DNA of 64,000 nt from Xanthomarina sp. F1114 (GCF_026410255.1 NZ_JAPMLL010000003.1:181939-245938); one strand, 5' to 3'. Shown: positions 34,112 to 42,966, numbered from the stretch's first letter. The notes: a model not told the origin generated them from the letters alone. Program-made: numbers and translations.

Positions 34112-34651
34112 ATGACAACATTAAAAAATATTATCGGGTTATTGTTTTTAACTGTTTTTATATCAGCTTGTAAAAACGAAACTACACCAGAAATAAAAAC
34201 GGTAGAAGTTGAAACAAGCACAGAAGAAGTGACTTCTTTCGATCCAAATGCCACTTATGCCAAAGCAGAATTCACTATTGAAGGAATGACATGTGCTATG
34301 GGTTGCGCAAAAACCATTGAAAAGAAAATGGCTAAAATGGAAGGTGTAAAATCTGCAACTGTAGACTTTGAAAAGAAATTGGCTATGGTAGAATACGACG
34401 AAGCAAAAGTAAATGCCACTTCTTTAAAAGAGGTTGTAAAGAAAGCGGGAGATATGTATTCTGTAACAGATATGCACACAGTAGATAATTTTGGAGAAAA
34501 TGCCGATGCTGAAAAGAAAGCATGTGACAAAGACTGCAAAAAAGATTGTTGTAAAGACAAAGCTGAAGCATCTGAAACGTCTGCCGACAAGAAAATGGCT
34601 TGTAAAGAAGATTGCAAAATGGCTTGTTGTGCCGACAAAGGAAAAGCATAA
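34112..34651 (+). CDS. HMA-domain lipoprotein with Cys-rich metal-binding tail
   Basis: A 179-residue protein with a lipoprotein signal (MTTLKNIIGLLFLTVFISAC). A heavy-metal-associated domain at about residues 50-115 has TIEGMTCAMGCAKTIEKKM; here the Cys pair is spaced CxxxC rather than the usual CxxC. The C-terminal 45 residues hold two copies of ACx2DCKx2CC (ACDKDCKKDCC and ACKEDCKMACC), resembling a metallothionein. A copper or other soft-metal binding role outside the cytoplasm is likely. An earlier TTG at 34082 is rejected because it disrupts the signal peptide. Confidence 0.85.
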   Translation: MTTLKNIIGLLFLTVFISACKNETTPEIKTVEVETSTEEVTSFDPNATYAKAEFTIEGMTCAMGCAKTIEKKMAKMEGVKSATVDFEKKLAMVEYDEAKVNATSLKEVVKKAGDMYSVTDMHTVDNFGENADAEKKACDKDCKKDCCKDKAEASETSADKKMACKEDCKMACCADKGKA

Positions 34652-34670
34652 ACCTTCTTTAAAAAATGCA

Positions 34671-34718
34671 TAAAAAAAAGCATCTCCTCCATTAAACCTG
34701 GAAGGGATGCTTTTTTTC
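34671..34718. terminator. Bidirectional terminator
   Basis: AAAAAAAAGCATC pairs with GATGCTTTTTTT around a CTCC...GGAAG centre that also pairs partly. It lies between the HMA lipoprotein gene and the convergent M23-type lipoprotein gene. Confidence 0.88.
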
Positions 34719-34732
34719 ATTTCTATTATCGC

Positions 34733-35863
34733 TTATAACTCAATAACATCACTTTCTGAAGGCAGCATATCTGAGTAGACTTCTGAGGTATTTGACGTAA
34801 AAGGCACAATGGGAGTTTGATCTAAAAACCCAGGAGCCACATCTCCAAGCTTTGCAAACTGGGCAAATTTATATGGCGAACTCTCCATAAAAAACCCATC
34901 TTCATAGCTTTCTAAAGTTTTCCCTTCTGGATTTAGTAATACATGCATATGTAAATGTGGTGCAAAAGAGTTTCCAGAATTTCCTAAACGTCCTAGCTCT
35001 TGCCCTGTAGTTACTATATCTCCTACCTCTACCACAATAGAGTTTGGCACCAAATGGCAATAAGTACCAATAGTTCCATCGGTATGTTCAACAAAAACTA
35101 CATTTCCATTAGCATTTGTAATATCTGTTGGATAATCTAATTCAAATGGAGTTGTATTATCTGGAATACTATTTTCAGTAAAGATTACCTTTCCACCTTT
35201 AGCAGCCAAGACTGGTAAATTATAACAGTACCAATCTGTTAGGTTTTTACCATCATTAATATAAGGAAGACCATTTACTAACATCGCGTAATCTATAGCA
35301 TAGCGCTGTGGATTATTTCCTATTAAATAACCTTGCTGCTCATAGTCAAATACTGGTTCGCTATACGGAAAAATAGCTCTGGTATGATAAGAAGAAGCAC
35401 TCGGAGCTCCCTCAGCCAACCACACTCCTTGAGGCACGGGAAACGCTACGGTAGCAGGATCTGGATACTGTTGGTCTATTTTTAAGTTATAGACATAAGA
35501 TTTTTGGTTATTAGCTGCATCTCTATATTCAAAATTATGTCTTAGCAATTCTTTGTCCCAACCTGCCTCAGGATATTCAAGCCAAATACTTGCTATATGG
35601 GCATTGCCCTTAGTTATAAACTGGGTATATGAAAGTAATTGAGTATCATTATAAAAAACATTTACCCGATCCATCTTTGGAGCAATAATATGCATTTCAT
35701 ACACAAGCCACGTCCCATCTGTATTTATAAGTTTTACGGGACTAGTAGGCAGAGCTACAAAAATATCTGACTGAGTCTTACCACTATTTTCATCATCTTT
35801 ATTGCAAGAAAAAAACAAGGTTAAAACCAACAGGAAAAGCAACTGACCTCTATTGTTTAGCAT
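34733..35863 (-). CDS. M23-type peptidase-like lipoprotein
   Basis: A 376-residue protein with a lipoprotein signal (LFLLVLTLFFSCNKDDENSG). The C-terminal half is a LytM/M23 beta-domain with YCHLVPNSIVVEVGDIVTTG, then GRLGNSGNSFAPHLHMHVLL, giving the HLHxH-type zinc site. The first zinc-ligand motif HxxxD appears as RYAID near residue 185, so the first His is replaced by Arg. Activity is therefore uncertain; similar variant M23 proteins exist. The N-terminal 130 residues are a beta-domain of unknown role. Confidence 0.85.
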   Translation of the reverse strand: MLNNRGQLLFLLVLTLFFSCNKDDENSGKTQSDIFVALPTSPVKLINTDGTWLVYEMHIIAPKMDRVNVFYNDTQLLSYTQFITKGNAHIASIWLEYPEAGWDKELLRHNFEYRDAANNQKSYVYNLKIDQQYPDPATVAFPVPQGVWLAEGAPSASSYHTRAIFPYSEPVFDYEQQGYLIGNNPQRYAIDYAMLVNGLPYINDGKNLTDWYCYNLPVLAAKGGKVIFTENSIPDNTTPFELDYPTDITNANGNVVFVEHTDGTIGTYCHLVPNSIVVEVGDIVTTGQELGRLGNSGNSFAPHLHMHVLLNPEGKTLESYEDGFFMESSPYKFAQFAKLGDVAPGFLDQTPIVPFTSNTSEVYSDMLPSESDVIEL

Positions 35864-36094
35864 AGTTTCTTAGTATTTTAAAAATATAAATATATTTGAA
35901 TTGGGTAAATATATAAATATTTGACCTTAGAAACCTTGGTTAAAATTCAATTAAACTAGTAAATCCTGCTAGCTAAAATTAAATTATTTATCACGCGAAA
36001 CGCTTTTAACTTGCCTTAGTTCTTTCTATCTCAACCTAAAAGCACATAGATATTAAACGAATATAGTTCCATTAAACTTCATCTTAACTACTAT

Positions 36095-36478
36095 CTATTT
36101 AATAGTATTAGTTTGTCTGTTTTCTGATAGTTTAGCTAAAGAAAATGCTCCAATAGCCATAACCAAATCTCTAACGGCTACATCCACATAAGTCCAACTA
36201 AAAATTAAGCTTAAAGCAATACAGCTTAACCAAGCCGAAACAATATATGCTCCTATTTTTGTTTTTGTAAAAACTAAAACACCTGCTAAAATTTCTATAA
36301 CGCCCACAAGCATCATAAAAGTAGTAGGTTCAAAAGGCAAGATTCCAGCTAATCCATCTGAAACATACGCACTCCAATTAGTTAAAATATTGGCAAATTT
36401 ATCCAGCCCTGCAACAATTGGCACAATACCATAGGTATATTTTAATAAGTTTTTTACTAATTCCACTTGAGTATTCAT
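36095..36478 (-). CDS. DoxX-like membrane protein
   Basis: A 127-residue inner-membrane protein with four helices (YGIVPIVAGLDKFANILTNW, MMLVGVIEILAGVLVFTKTK). The ATG at 36478 (MNTQVELVKNLL) is preferred over a more upstream start. The RxxxGxDKF-like first helix and following helices resemble DoxX-type proteins. It is divergent from an ECF sigma gene, with a perfect palindrome between them. Confidence 0.8.
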   Translation of the reverse strand: MNTQVELVKNLLKYTYGIVPIVAGLDKFANILTNWSAYVSDGLAGILPFEPTTFMMLVGVIEILAGVLVFTKTKIGAYIVSAWLSCIALSLIFSWTYVDVAVRDLVMAIGAFSLAKLSENRQTNTIK

Positions 36479-36540
36479 AATTGTAGTTTTTAATTGTTTA
36501 TAAATTTCTTTCAAGCTTTTGATTCTCATTTTTTAAAAAG

Positions 36541-36558
36541 GTTACAAAATTTTGTAAC
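36541..36558. promoter_or_regulatory. Perfect palindrome between divergent genes
   Basis: GTTACAAAATTTTGTAAC is an 18-bp perfect palindrome between the DoxX-like gene and the ECF sigma gene. On both strands TTTTGTAAC is followed after 15 bases by GAATC, an arrangement like a -35 and -10 of an ECF-type promoter. So it may be two back-to-back promoters, an operator, or both. Confidence 0.6.
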
Positions 36559-36597
36559 TTAAATGTCCTTTTTGAATCTAAATAGAAAAGACAGATT

Positions 36598-37269
36598 ATG
36601 GAGGTAATAGATATCAACGATTATAATAATCATAAAATAAAAGAGAATGACATTGTTACCCGTATTTTAAAAGGTGAAAAAGAACTCTACGAAATTCTGG
36701 TTAGACGAAACAATCAGAAATTATATCGGGTAATACGAGGGTATTTAAGCGAAGAGGCAGAAATTGAAGATGTTATGCAAAATAGCTATATTAAGGCTTA
36801 TACGAAGTTGTATCAGTTTAAACAACATGCTGCTTTTTCTACCTGGCTTATTCGAATTGGAATTAACGAAGCCCTAGCTAGAATAAGAGAAAAAGGTAAA
36901 TTATACCATTTAAGAGAAACGCCTGATGACCATTTAAAAAACAGCATTTTAGAACTCCCAGACAGCAAACAGCTAAATCCACAAGACAAATTAATTCAGA
37001 TGGAAACAAAGCAACTTTTAGAAAAAGCAATCAACCTATTAGACAGCAAATATAAATCCGTTTATATTATGAAGGAAGTAGAAGAAATGAGTTTAAAAGA
37101 TATTGCAACCGTATTAGATTTAACAGTTGCCAATGTAAAAGTAAGATTGCATCGTTCTAAAATCATGCTTAAAGATTCGCTTTATGCTATGGCCGATAAA
37201 AAACAAGTTTTTGAATTCGGGTTTGGTAGATGCGATAGAATAACTGATTATGTTATGCGAAATATTTAA
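36598..37269 (+). CDS. ECF RNA polymerase sigma factor
   Basis: A 223-residue sigma-70 family member. Region 2 is at about residues 35-95 (EILVRRNNQKLYRVIRGYLS, DVMQNSYIKAYTKLYQF, STWLIRIGINEAL). Region 4 is at about 150-200 (YKSVYIMKEVEEMSLKDIAT, then VANVKVRLHRSKIML). There is a short extra tail (RCDRITDYVMRNI). No anti-sigma gene adjoins it. The DUF2945 gene starts 19 bases downstream. The palindrome at 36541-36558 lies 40 bases before the ATG. Confidence 0.95.
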   Translation: MEVIDINDYNNHKIKENDIVTRILKGEKELYEILVRRNNQKLYRVIRGYLSEEAEIEDVMQNSYIKAYTKLYQFKQHAAFSTWLIRIGINEALARIREKGKLYHLRETPDDHLKNSILELPDSKQLNPQDKLIQMETKQLLEKAINLLDSKYKSVYIMKEVEEMSLKDIATVLDLTVANVKVRLHRSKIMLKDSLYAMADKKQVFEFGFGRCDRITDYVMRNI

Positions 37270-37288
37270 ATTTTAAAAAACAATTATT

Positions 37289-37495
37289 ATGAAACATTTT
37301 AAAGTTGGAGATCATGTAACATGGAACTCCGAAGCCGGGCATGTTAGTGGAAAAATTATTAAAGTTCATCATTCAGATTTTGATTATAAAGGTTATACGC
37401 ATCATGCCAGTGATAACGACCCCCAATACGAAATAAAAAGCGATAAATCCGAACATATTGCCACCCATAAAGGAACAGCACTAACAAAAGTTTAA
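37289..37495 (+). CDS. DUF2945/HVA1 Tudor-type small protein
   Basis: A 68-residue protein. The sequence KVGDHVTWNSEAGHVSGKII, then KGYTHHASDNDPQYEIKSDK, matches the DUF2945 (hypervirulence-associated TUDOR) family. It is a single small beta-domain of unknown role. It follows the ECF sigma gene by 19 bases and ends at a terminator, so the two form a transcription unit. Confidence 0.88.
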   Translation: MKHFKVGDHVTWNSEAGHVSGKIIKVHHSDFDYKGYTHHASDNDPQYEIKSDKSEHIATHKGTALTKV

Positions 37496-37513
37496 TTCTA
37501 AGAATATATAAAA

Positions 37514-37538
37514 AAAACGATTCCAGAAGAATCGTTTT
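37514..37538 (+). terminator. Terminator downstream of the DUF2945 gene
   Basis: AAAACGATT (37514-37522) pairs with AATCGTTTT (37530-37538) over a 7-nt loop. The T-run is moderate. Confidence 0.8.
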
Positions 37539-37583
37539 CTTTATCAAGAACAGTTTAGTTCTTAGTTTTTAATATGTGATATT

Positions 37584-38144
37584 CTAAGCAGTTTGCATCT
37601 TATGCTTCCCCTCGTAAACCTCTTCTACCAATTTAGCATTAAAGGCAGGTAAATCTTTTGGCGAACGACTAGTAACTAAACCTTGGTCTACTACCACTTC
37701 ATTATCTACCCAATTGGCTCCTGCATTTTTAATGTCCGTTTTAATCGAGCTGTAAGATGTTACTTTTCGTCCTTTTAGCACATCGGCTTCTGCCAGTAAC
37801 CAGGGTCCATGACAAATAGCACCAACAGGCTTTTTGTTTTCAAAAAACGACTTTACAAAACTCACTGCTTTTTCATTATTTCTTAATAAATCTGGGTTAA
37901 TAACGCCACCTGGAAGCATCAACGCATGATAATCTTTCTGCGAAACCTCGTCTAGTGTTTTATTTACTTTATAAGACTTACTCCAATTTCCATCTTTCCA
38001 TCCTCTTATTTCCCCTGCTTCCAGAGATACAATATGTACTTCAGCGCCAGCTTCTTCTAAGGCTTTTTTTGGTTCTCTTAATTCACTTTCTTCAAATCCA
38101 TTGGTTGCCAAAATTGCAACGGTCTTTCTATTTAAGTTATCCAT
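37584..38144 (-). CDS. DJ-1/PfpI family protein (YhbO-like)
   Basis: A 186-residue protein of the DJ-1/PfpI class. KPVGAICHGPWLLAEADVLK near residues 100-120 carries the nucleophile Cys and adjacent His. An upstream Glu is in NGFEESELREPKKALEEAGA. The family includes glyoxalase/deglycase-type and stress-resistance proteins. It is monocistronic. Substrate is not predictable. Confidence 0.93.
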   Translation of the reverse strand: MDNLNRKTVAILATNGFEESELREPKKALEEAGAEVHIVSLEAGEIRGWKDGNWSKSYKVNKTLDEVSQKDYHALMLPGGVINPDLLRNNEKAVSFVKSFFENKKPVGAICHGPWLLAEADVLKGRKVTSYSSIKTDIKNAGANWVDNEVVVDQGLVTSRSPKDLPAFNAKLVEEVYEGKHKMQTA

Positions 38145-38521
38145 TTTTATATAATTTTTATATGTTATTAATTCTTATTACTTAATATAAGATGAATAAC
38201 CTCCTACCCCAAATATATTCAGGGGATTAACCCAAGATTAACGCGTTCTGTTAAAGAGTCTTAAAACATGGACACGTTTTTAGACAGACTTGCATAATTA
38301 AGAATTACTAATCCGTTTAACACAGTCTTCCAGAGTGTTTCAAAGCCTAATGTAAAGAACACATAAATTCAAGCTTTTTTCTAGACAGTATAAAAGTTGC
38401 CATGAGTATTATTTTCATTAATTTAGAACCCAGAAATTAAAAACTAAGATGCTTTTATACCAAAACTCCTTTTTGATATGGAAATAGATTTTGGAATTAA
38501 TTGGTTGGGGAGCGAATTATT
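38145..38521. other. Intergenic region before the Nudix-helicase pair
   Basis: About 375 bases with no credible gene, RNA or terminator. It must contain the divergent promoters of the DJ-1-like gene and the Nudix-helicase operon, but no full TTG/TAnnTTTG pair was found. Confidence 0.5.
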
Positions 38522-38908
38522 ATGAAAACTATTCTTGTTACCTGCGCCATCATTCGTTTTGATGAAAAAATTCTTGCCGTACAACGAAGTGGAACCATGA
38601 AACTTCCGTTAAAATGGGAATTTGCTGGTGGCAAAATTGAAGCAGGAGAAACGGAAATTGATTGCATAAAGCGGGAAGTTTTAGAAGAGCTTAACTTGAC
38701 TATTGATTTAAAGGAAAGACTGACTCCGGTTACTCATGCCTATCCTGATTTTAAAATCACTTTAATTCCTTTTCTTGCCGATTATGTTTCTGGGGAGTTG
38801 AAACTAAGAGAGCATGCAGATTACAAATTAGTAAACAAAGGAGACTTACCTAGTTTAGATTGGGCGGAGGCGGATTTGCCTGTAGTAAAAGAATTATTAG
38901 CGTTATGA
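38522..38908 (+). CDS. Nudix hydrolase, MutT-like (deoxy)nucleotide pyrophosphohydrolase
   Basis: A 128-residue enzyme. The Nudix box reads GGKIEAGETEIDCIKREVLE then ELNL (Gx5Ex7REUxEExGU pattern) at about residues 38-60. The short length and FAGGKIEAGE context resemble MutT/NTP pyrophosphohydrolases that cleave 8-oxo-dGTP or related nucleotides. The ATG at 38522 is preferred over a TTG at 38501. Its TGA overlaps the ATG of the helicase gene (ATGA), so the two are translationally coupled and likely act in one system. Confidence 0.92.
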   Translation: MKTILVTCAIIRFDEKILAVQRSGTMKLPLKWEFAGGKIEAGETEIDCIKREVLEELNLTIDLKERLTPVTHAYPDFKITLIPFLADYVSGELKLREHADYKLVNKGDLPSLDWAEADLPVVKELLAL

Positions 38909-41900
38909 ATCAAGGAATATATGAAGGGTTAGTCACACAACTTGTAACTGAAAAAATAAATGAACTCGATAGAGATAAATTTTTTATTAAGAAAAGTGAA
39001 ATAGATAAAGAAGAAGCTTCAGATGTACTATCAAAACATCTTTCAAAAACTTTAAAACATGCTTTTCAACTTGTCAAGGGAGTTAATAAGATTGACAAAC
39101 AAATTGAAATTGCTAACAAAATCATCAAGCTTTTAAAAGAACAACTAAACAAGCAAGAATTTGATGATGACTTAGTAAGTGTTGAAGGTGAAATTTTAAA
39201 AGCTGTATTCTCTAAAGCAGATGCACATTTTTCAGACTTAGACCTTCACTTAAGAGAGATTACACCATACACTAGACTTACACAAAGTGAATTATTTACA
39301 GGAGGAAATGCAGGTTTATCTCTTGAAAGTGAATTAAAGAAAGAGATTCTCTCATCTAATCAAATAAACCTATTAGTTTCTTTTATAAAGTTTAAAGGGA
39401 TTATTATTCTTGAAAATGAATTAAGAGAATTTACAGAGCGCGGTGGAAAACTTAAAGTTATAACCACAACTTATATTGGAGCAACCGACTATAAAGCCAT
39501 TCAATTACTTTCTAGATTACCAAACACAGAAGTCAAAATATCATATAATACTTCAAACGAAAGATTACACGCAAAGGCTTATTTATTTTACAGAGACACT
39601 GGATATCACACAGCGTATATTGGGTCCTCAAACTTCTCAAGATCTGCACTTACAGATGGCTTGGAATGGAATTTAAAAGTAACAACAAAGGAAGTTAGTC
39701 ATATTATAAGTAAATTTCAAAAAACATTTGATGCTTATTGGGCGAGTGATGATTTTGAATTATTTGATGAATCCATACATAAAGACAAACTTATAAGCGC
39801 TTTAAAGCAAAGTAAATTTAGTAAGCCCTACGAAAACACTTCTGCTTATTTCGACATTAAACCATTTCCATATCAAAATGAAGTTTTAGAAAAACTAGAA
39901 GTAGAAAGAACCGTTCACAACAGATATAGAAACCTAGTAGTTGCCGCTACTGGAACAGGAAAAACTGTAATTTCCGCATTCGACTATAAACGTTTTAGAC
40001 AAAATAACGAATCATCCAAACTGCTTTTCCTTGCTCATAGAAAAGAGATTATACAAAAATCACTTTCAACCTTTCAAGGTGTTTTAAAAAACAATAATAT
40101 AGGTGAACTATGGGTTGATGGAATGGTCCCTAATAATTTTGAATTTGTTTTCGCATCTGTACAATCAGTTAACAATCAACTTGAAACTGTAGGATTAGCA
40201 CCCGATTATTATGACTACATTATAATAGATGAATGTCATCACCAAGCAGCGAAAAGCTACAGAGCTATTATCGACTACTTTAAACCAAAAATACTTCTGG
40301 GACTAACAGCAACTCCCGAAAGAATGGATGGGGGAGATATTTTAGAAGATTTTCATAATAAAATCGCTGCTGAAATTAGATTACCGGAAGCTTTAAAAAG
40401 AAAATTACTTTGTCCGTTTCAATATTTCGGCATTACGGATAGTATTGATTTATCAAATGTAGGTTGGGCAAGAGGGAAATATGTTGCCAGTGAGTTAACC
40501 AATATTTATACAGAAAGTGACAGAAGAGTCCGAGAAATTATCGATGCATTAGAAAAATACACAAAAGACATACACGATGTGAGAGCGCTAGGTTATTGTG
40601 TCTCTATGGAACATGCTCGGTACATGGCTGAAAAATTTAATTTAGTTGGACTAAAAGCTGATTATTTAACAAGTAATAATAGTAATGACCGAACTGCTAT
40701 TCGTCAAAAATTAGAAAAAAAGGAAATCAATTATTTATTTGTAGTTGATATGTTTAACGAAGGGATTGACATTCCTCAAATTGACACATTACTCTTTTTA
40801 AGACCAACCGAAAGTTTAACTATTTTTCTTCAACAATTAGGAAGAGGATTACGTTTATATGAAGAAAAAGATTCATTAACTGTTTTAGACTTTGTTGGAA
40901 ATGCTCATTCTGAATACAATTTTGAAAGTAAGTTTAGAGCACTAATTGGTAAAACAAATACTACCGTTGTTAAAGAAGTAGAAGATAATTTCCCCCATTT
41001 ACCTTTAGGCTGTTCTATTATTTTAGAGAAAAAAGCAAAAACTACTATCTTAAAAAACATAACAGCAGCTACGTCTTTAAATAAAAACAAATTAATCCAA
41101 AGAATACAACAATTTCAGCACGACACACATTCACCTCTAACAATCACCAACTTTAGTAAGCTTTACAATATTCCTTTATCTTCTATTTACAAAAGAGGTA
41201 GTTGGAAACGACTTTGCAACCTTGCTGGTAAGCTAGATGATTTTAGTTCTGAAAACGAAAAAGAAATCGCATCAGCTATTTCTAACAAGTGGCTTTCTAC
41301 GAATTCTTTAAGCTACTTCACATTTATTCTAAAACTTGCTCAACAGGATTTCAACATCAATATTTCAAATTTTAATAAAACCGAAAAGACCATGCTCTTA
41401 ATGTTACATTATGATATTTGGCAAAAAGAAGGTGGTTTTAGCTCTTTAGAAAAAAGCATTCATCAAATTGGAGCCAACAAAGTTTTAGTTGAAGAAATAA
41501 AAGAGGTTATAGAGTTATTAATTGAAAATATAAACTTCAAAGAATTACCAATAGACCTTCCATATAAACAACCTTTAAAATTACATAGTCGCTATACAAG
41601 AGACCAAATTTTAGCTGCTTTTCAATTTAGCAGCTTCGAAAAGAAATCATCTAACAGAGAGGGAACTGCAGAAAACAAGGATCTTAATACCGAAATATTA
41701 TTTATCAACCTCATCAAATCAGAAGAGAACTTTTCACCAACAACCATGTATGACGATTATGCAGTAAATGAATTGTTATTCCATTGGCAAACTCAAAACT
41801 CAGCTAGACCAGACTTAGGTAAAGGCTTATCTTATATAAATCATAAAAAAACAGAAAAACGTATTTTACTTTTTGTTAGAGAAAAAGCTAAAAATGAATA

Positions 41901-42045
41901 TGGTAAAAGTATGGGGTATGTATTTATTGGTGAGGGTGAACTAAAAGACTACAAAGGAGCTAAACCAATGAGTATTAATTGGGAACTTCAAGAGCCAATG
42001 CCTCATTATTTATGGAAAGATGCTGCTAAACTTTCTGTTGGATAA
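38905..42045 (+). CDS. PLD-nuclease-like / superfamily 2 helicase with DUF3427
   Basis: A 1046-residue protein. Residues 125-280 hold one HKD-type phospholipase D motif (RLHAKAYLFYRDTG, then IGSSNFSRSALTDG). Residues 325-700 are an SF2 helicase: AATGTGKTV (Walker A near 347), IIIDECHHQAAKSY (motif II), LGLTATPERMDG (motif III) and QQLGRGLRLYE (motif VI). The remainder is a DUF3427-type C-terminus. The start ATG overlaps the Nudix stop. This PLD-helicase-DUF3427 architecture, often with a Nudix partner, occurs in variable regions of bacterial genomes, so a defence or repair role is plausible but not shown. Confidence 0.92.
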   Translation: MNQGIYEGLVTQLVTEKINELDRDKFFIKKSEIDKEEASDVLSKHLSKTLKHAFQLVKGVNKIDKQIEIANKIIKLLKEQLNKQEFDDDLVSVEGEILKAVFSKADAHFSDLDLHLREITPYTRLTQSELFTGGNAGLSLESELKKEILSSNQINLLVSFIKFKGIIILENELREFTERGGKLKVITTTYIGATDYKAIQLLSRLPNTEVKISYNTSNERLHAKAYLFYRDTGYHTAYIGSSNFSRSALTDGLEWNLKVTTKEVSHIISKFQKTFDAYWASDDFELFDESIHKDKLISALKQSKFSKPYENTSAYFDIKPFPYQNEVLEKLEVERTVHNRYRNLVVAATGTGKTVISAFDYKRFRQNNESSKLLFLAHRKEIIQKSLSTFQGVLKNNNIGELWVDGMVPNNFEFVFASVQSVNNQLETVGLAPDYYDYIIIDECHHQAAKSYRAIIDYFKPKILLGLTATPERMDGGDILEDFHNKIAAEIRLPEALKRKLLCPFQYFGITDSIDLSNVGWARGKYVASELTNIYTESDRRVREIIDALEKYTKDIHDVRALGYCVSMEHARYMAEKFNLVGLKADYLTSNNSNDRTAIRQKLEKKEINYLFVVDMFNEGIDIPQIDTLLFLRPTESLTIFLQQLGRGLRLYEEKDSLTVLDFVGNAHSEYNFESKFRALIGKTNTTVVKEVEDNFPHLPLGCSIILEKKAKTTILKNITAATSLNKNKLIQRIQQFQHDTHSPLTITNFSKLYNIPLSSIYKRGSWKRLCNLAGKLDDFSSENEKEIASAISNKWLSTNSLSYFTFILKLAQQDFNINISNFNKTEKTMLLMLHYDIWQKEGGFSSLEKSIHQIGANKVLVEEIKEVIELLIENINFKELPIDLPYKQPLKLHSRYTRDQILAAFQFSSFEKKSSNREGTAENKDLNTEILFINLIKSEENFSPTTMYDDYAVNELLFHWQTQNSARPDLGKGLSYINHKKTEKRILLFVREKAKNEYGKSMGYVFIGEGELKDYKGAKPMSINWELQEPMPHYLWKDAAKLSVG

Positions 42046-42509
42046 TATAAAGCGTAGAATTATTGGCTCCATTAAATAGAGAAATATTTAGGTACGACCA
42101 AAATTACATTCCTCAAAAACTAAAATTTATATACACCATATATATGGTAACTTTTTTTACTGCAATTTCTGGCGTTGCCAACGGCAATTATACCTGGTTA
42201 TATTAAAGTTACACAGTTGTATCATTATTAAGTCTTATTTTTATCAATTACCATTACAATTGACAACCTACACATAAAAAGAAGACTTTACCGTCATTCA
42301 ATTTATTAATCTGGTTAATTAGCTCATGGTTTTTAAATTAAAATTTTTCGATTAAGAATAAACCTAGAAAAAGATATAAACAAAGTTATCAAAAATAACT
42401 TTCCCCACTATTTGGTAATCAAATATATAATCGTAAATTTGCAAACTCTTTAAAAAGAGAGGAATGTTTAATCTACTGCGCATCGCGCGTGGTAAAAAAT
42501 TTAATAAGT
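42046..42509. other. Intergenic region between helicase gene and rplM
   Basis: About 460 bases. It contains the rplM promoter (42411-42441), a 14-bp palindrome ACCATATATATGGT (42135-42148) followed by a T-run at 42152-42158 that may be a weak terminator for the helicase gene, and a short stem TTGCC-AAC-GGCAA. No gene was recognised. Confidence 0.55.
42411..42441 (+). promoter_or_regulatory. Promoter of rplM-rpsI
   Basis: TTTGG at 42411-42415 (core TTG 42412-42414), 19 bases, then TAAATTTG (42434-42441). Both boxes and spacing fit the Bacteroidota consensus. It lies 68 bases before the rplM start. Confidence 0.8.
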
Positions 42510-42965
42510 GTGGACACAATAAGCTACAAAACAATTTCAGCAAACAAAGCTACTGTTAATAAAGAGTGGGTTTTAGTTGATGCTGAAGGTCAAAGCCTAG
42601 GGCGTTTATCTTCTAAAGTTGCAAAACTTTTAAGAGGAAAACATAAGCCTAACTTCACACCACATGTTGACTGTGGAGATAACGTAATTGTTATCAATGC
42701 AGAAAAAATCAACTTATCAGGAAACAAATGGGACGATAAAACTTACATTCGTCACACAGGTTACCCAGGTGGTCAAAGAAGTTTAACTGCTACTGAATTG
42801 TTTGGAAAAGATCCTGCAAGATTAGTAGAGAAATCAGTAAAAGGAATGTTACCTAAAAACAAATTAGGTGCAGATTTATTCCGTAATTTAAATGTTGTTG
42901 TTGGTTCAGAGCATACTCATGCAGCTCAGAAACCAAAGACAATTAACCTAGAAGAATTCAAATAA
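42510..42965 (+). CDS. rplM: 50S ribosomal protein L13
   Basis: A 151-residue ribosomal protein. The start is the GTG at 42510, giving (V/M)DTISYKTISANKATVNKE, which matches the usual MDTLSYKT start of flavobacterial L13. A GTG at 42489 would add seven extra residues and is less likely. The core has WVLVDAEGQSLGRLSSKVAK, DNVIVINAEKINLSGNKWDD and YIRHTGYPGGQRSLTATELF. rpsI follows after one base, the classic L13-S9 pair. Confidence 0.97.
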   Translation: MDTISYKTISANKATVNKEWVLVDAEGQSLGRLSSKVAKLLRGKHKPNFTPHVDCGDNVIVINAEKINLSGNKWDDKTYIRHTGYPGGQRSLTATELFGKDPARLVEKSVKGMLPKNKLGADLFRNLNVVVGSEHTHAAQKPKTINLEEFK

Positions 42966-42966
42966 C

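Noticed and set aside
34255..34692. Open frames on the minus strand across the HMA lipoprotein gene
   Set aside because: They mirror the Lys/Cys-rich coding strand, have no start context or family match, and run into the shared terminator.
39476..39676. Internal plus-strand frame in the helicase gene
   Set aside because: Out-of-frame shadow of the helicase coding region.
42135..42158. Palindrome plus T-run as terminator of the helicase gene
   Set aside because: The stem is all but pure AT and self-complementary without a proper loop; kept only as a weak possibility.
38145..42509. Nudix-helicase pair as a recently transferred island
   Set aside because: Codon use and base composition look like the neighbours, and no mobility gene or direct repeat flanks were seen, so transfer cannot be claimed.
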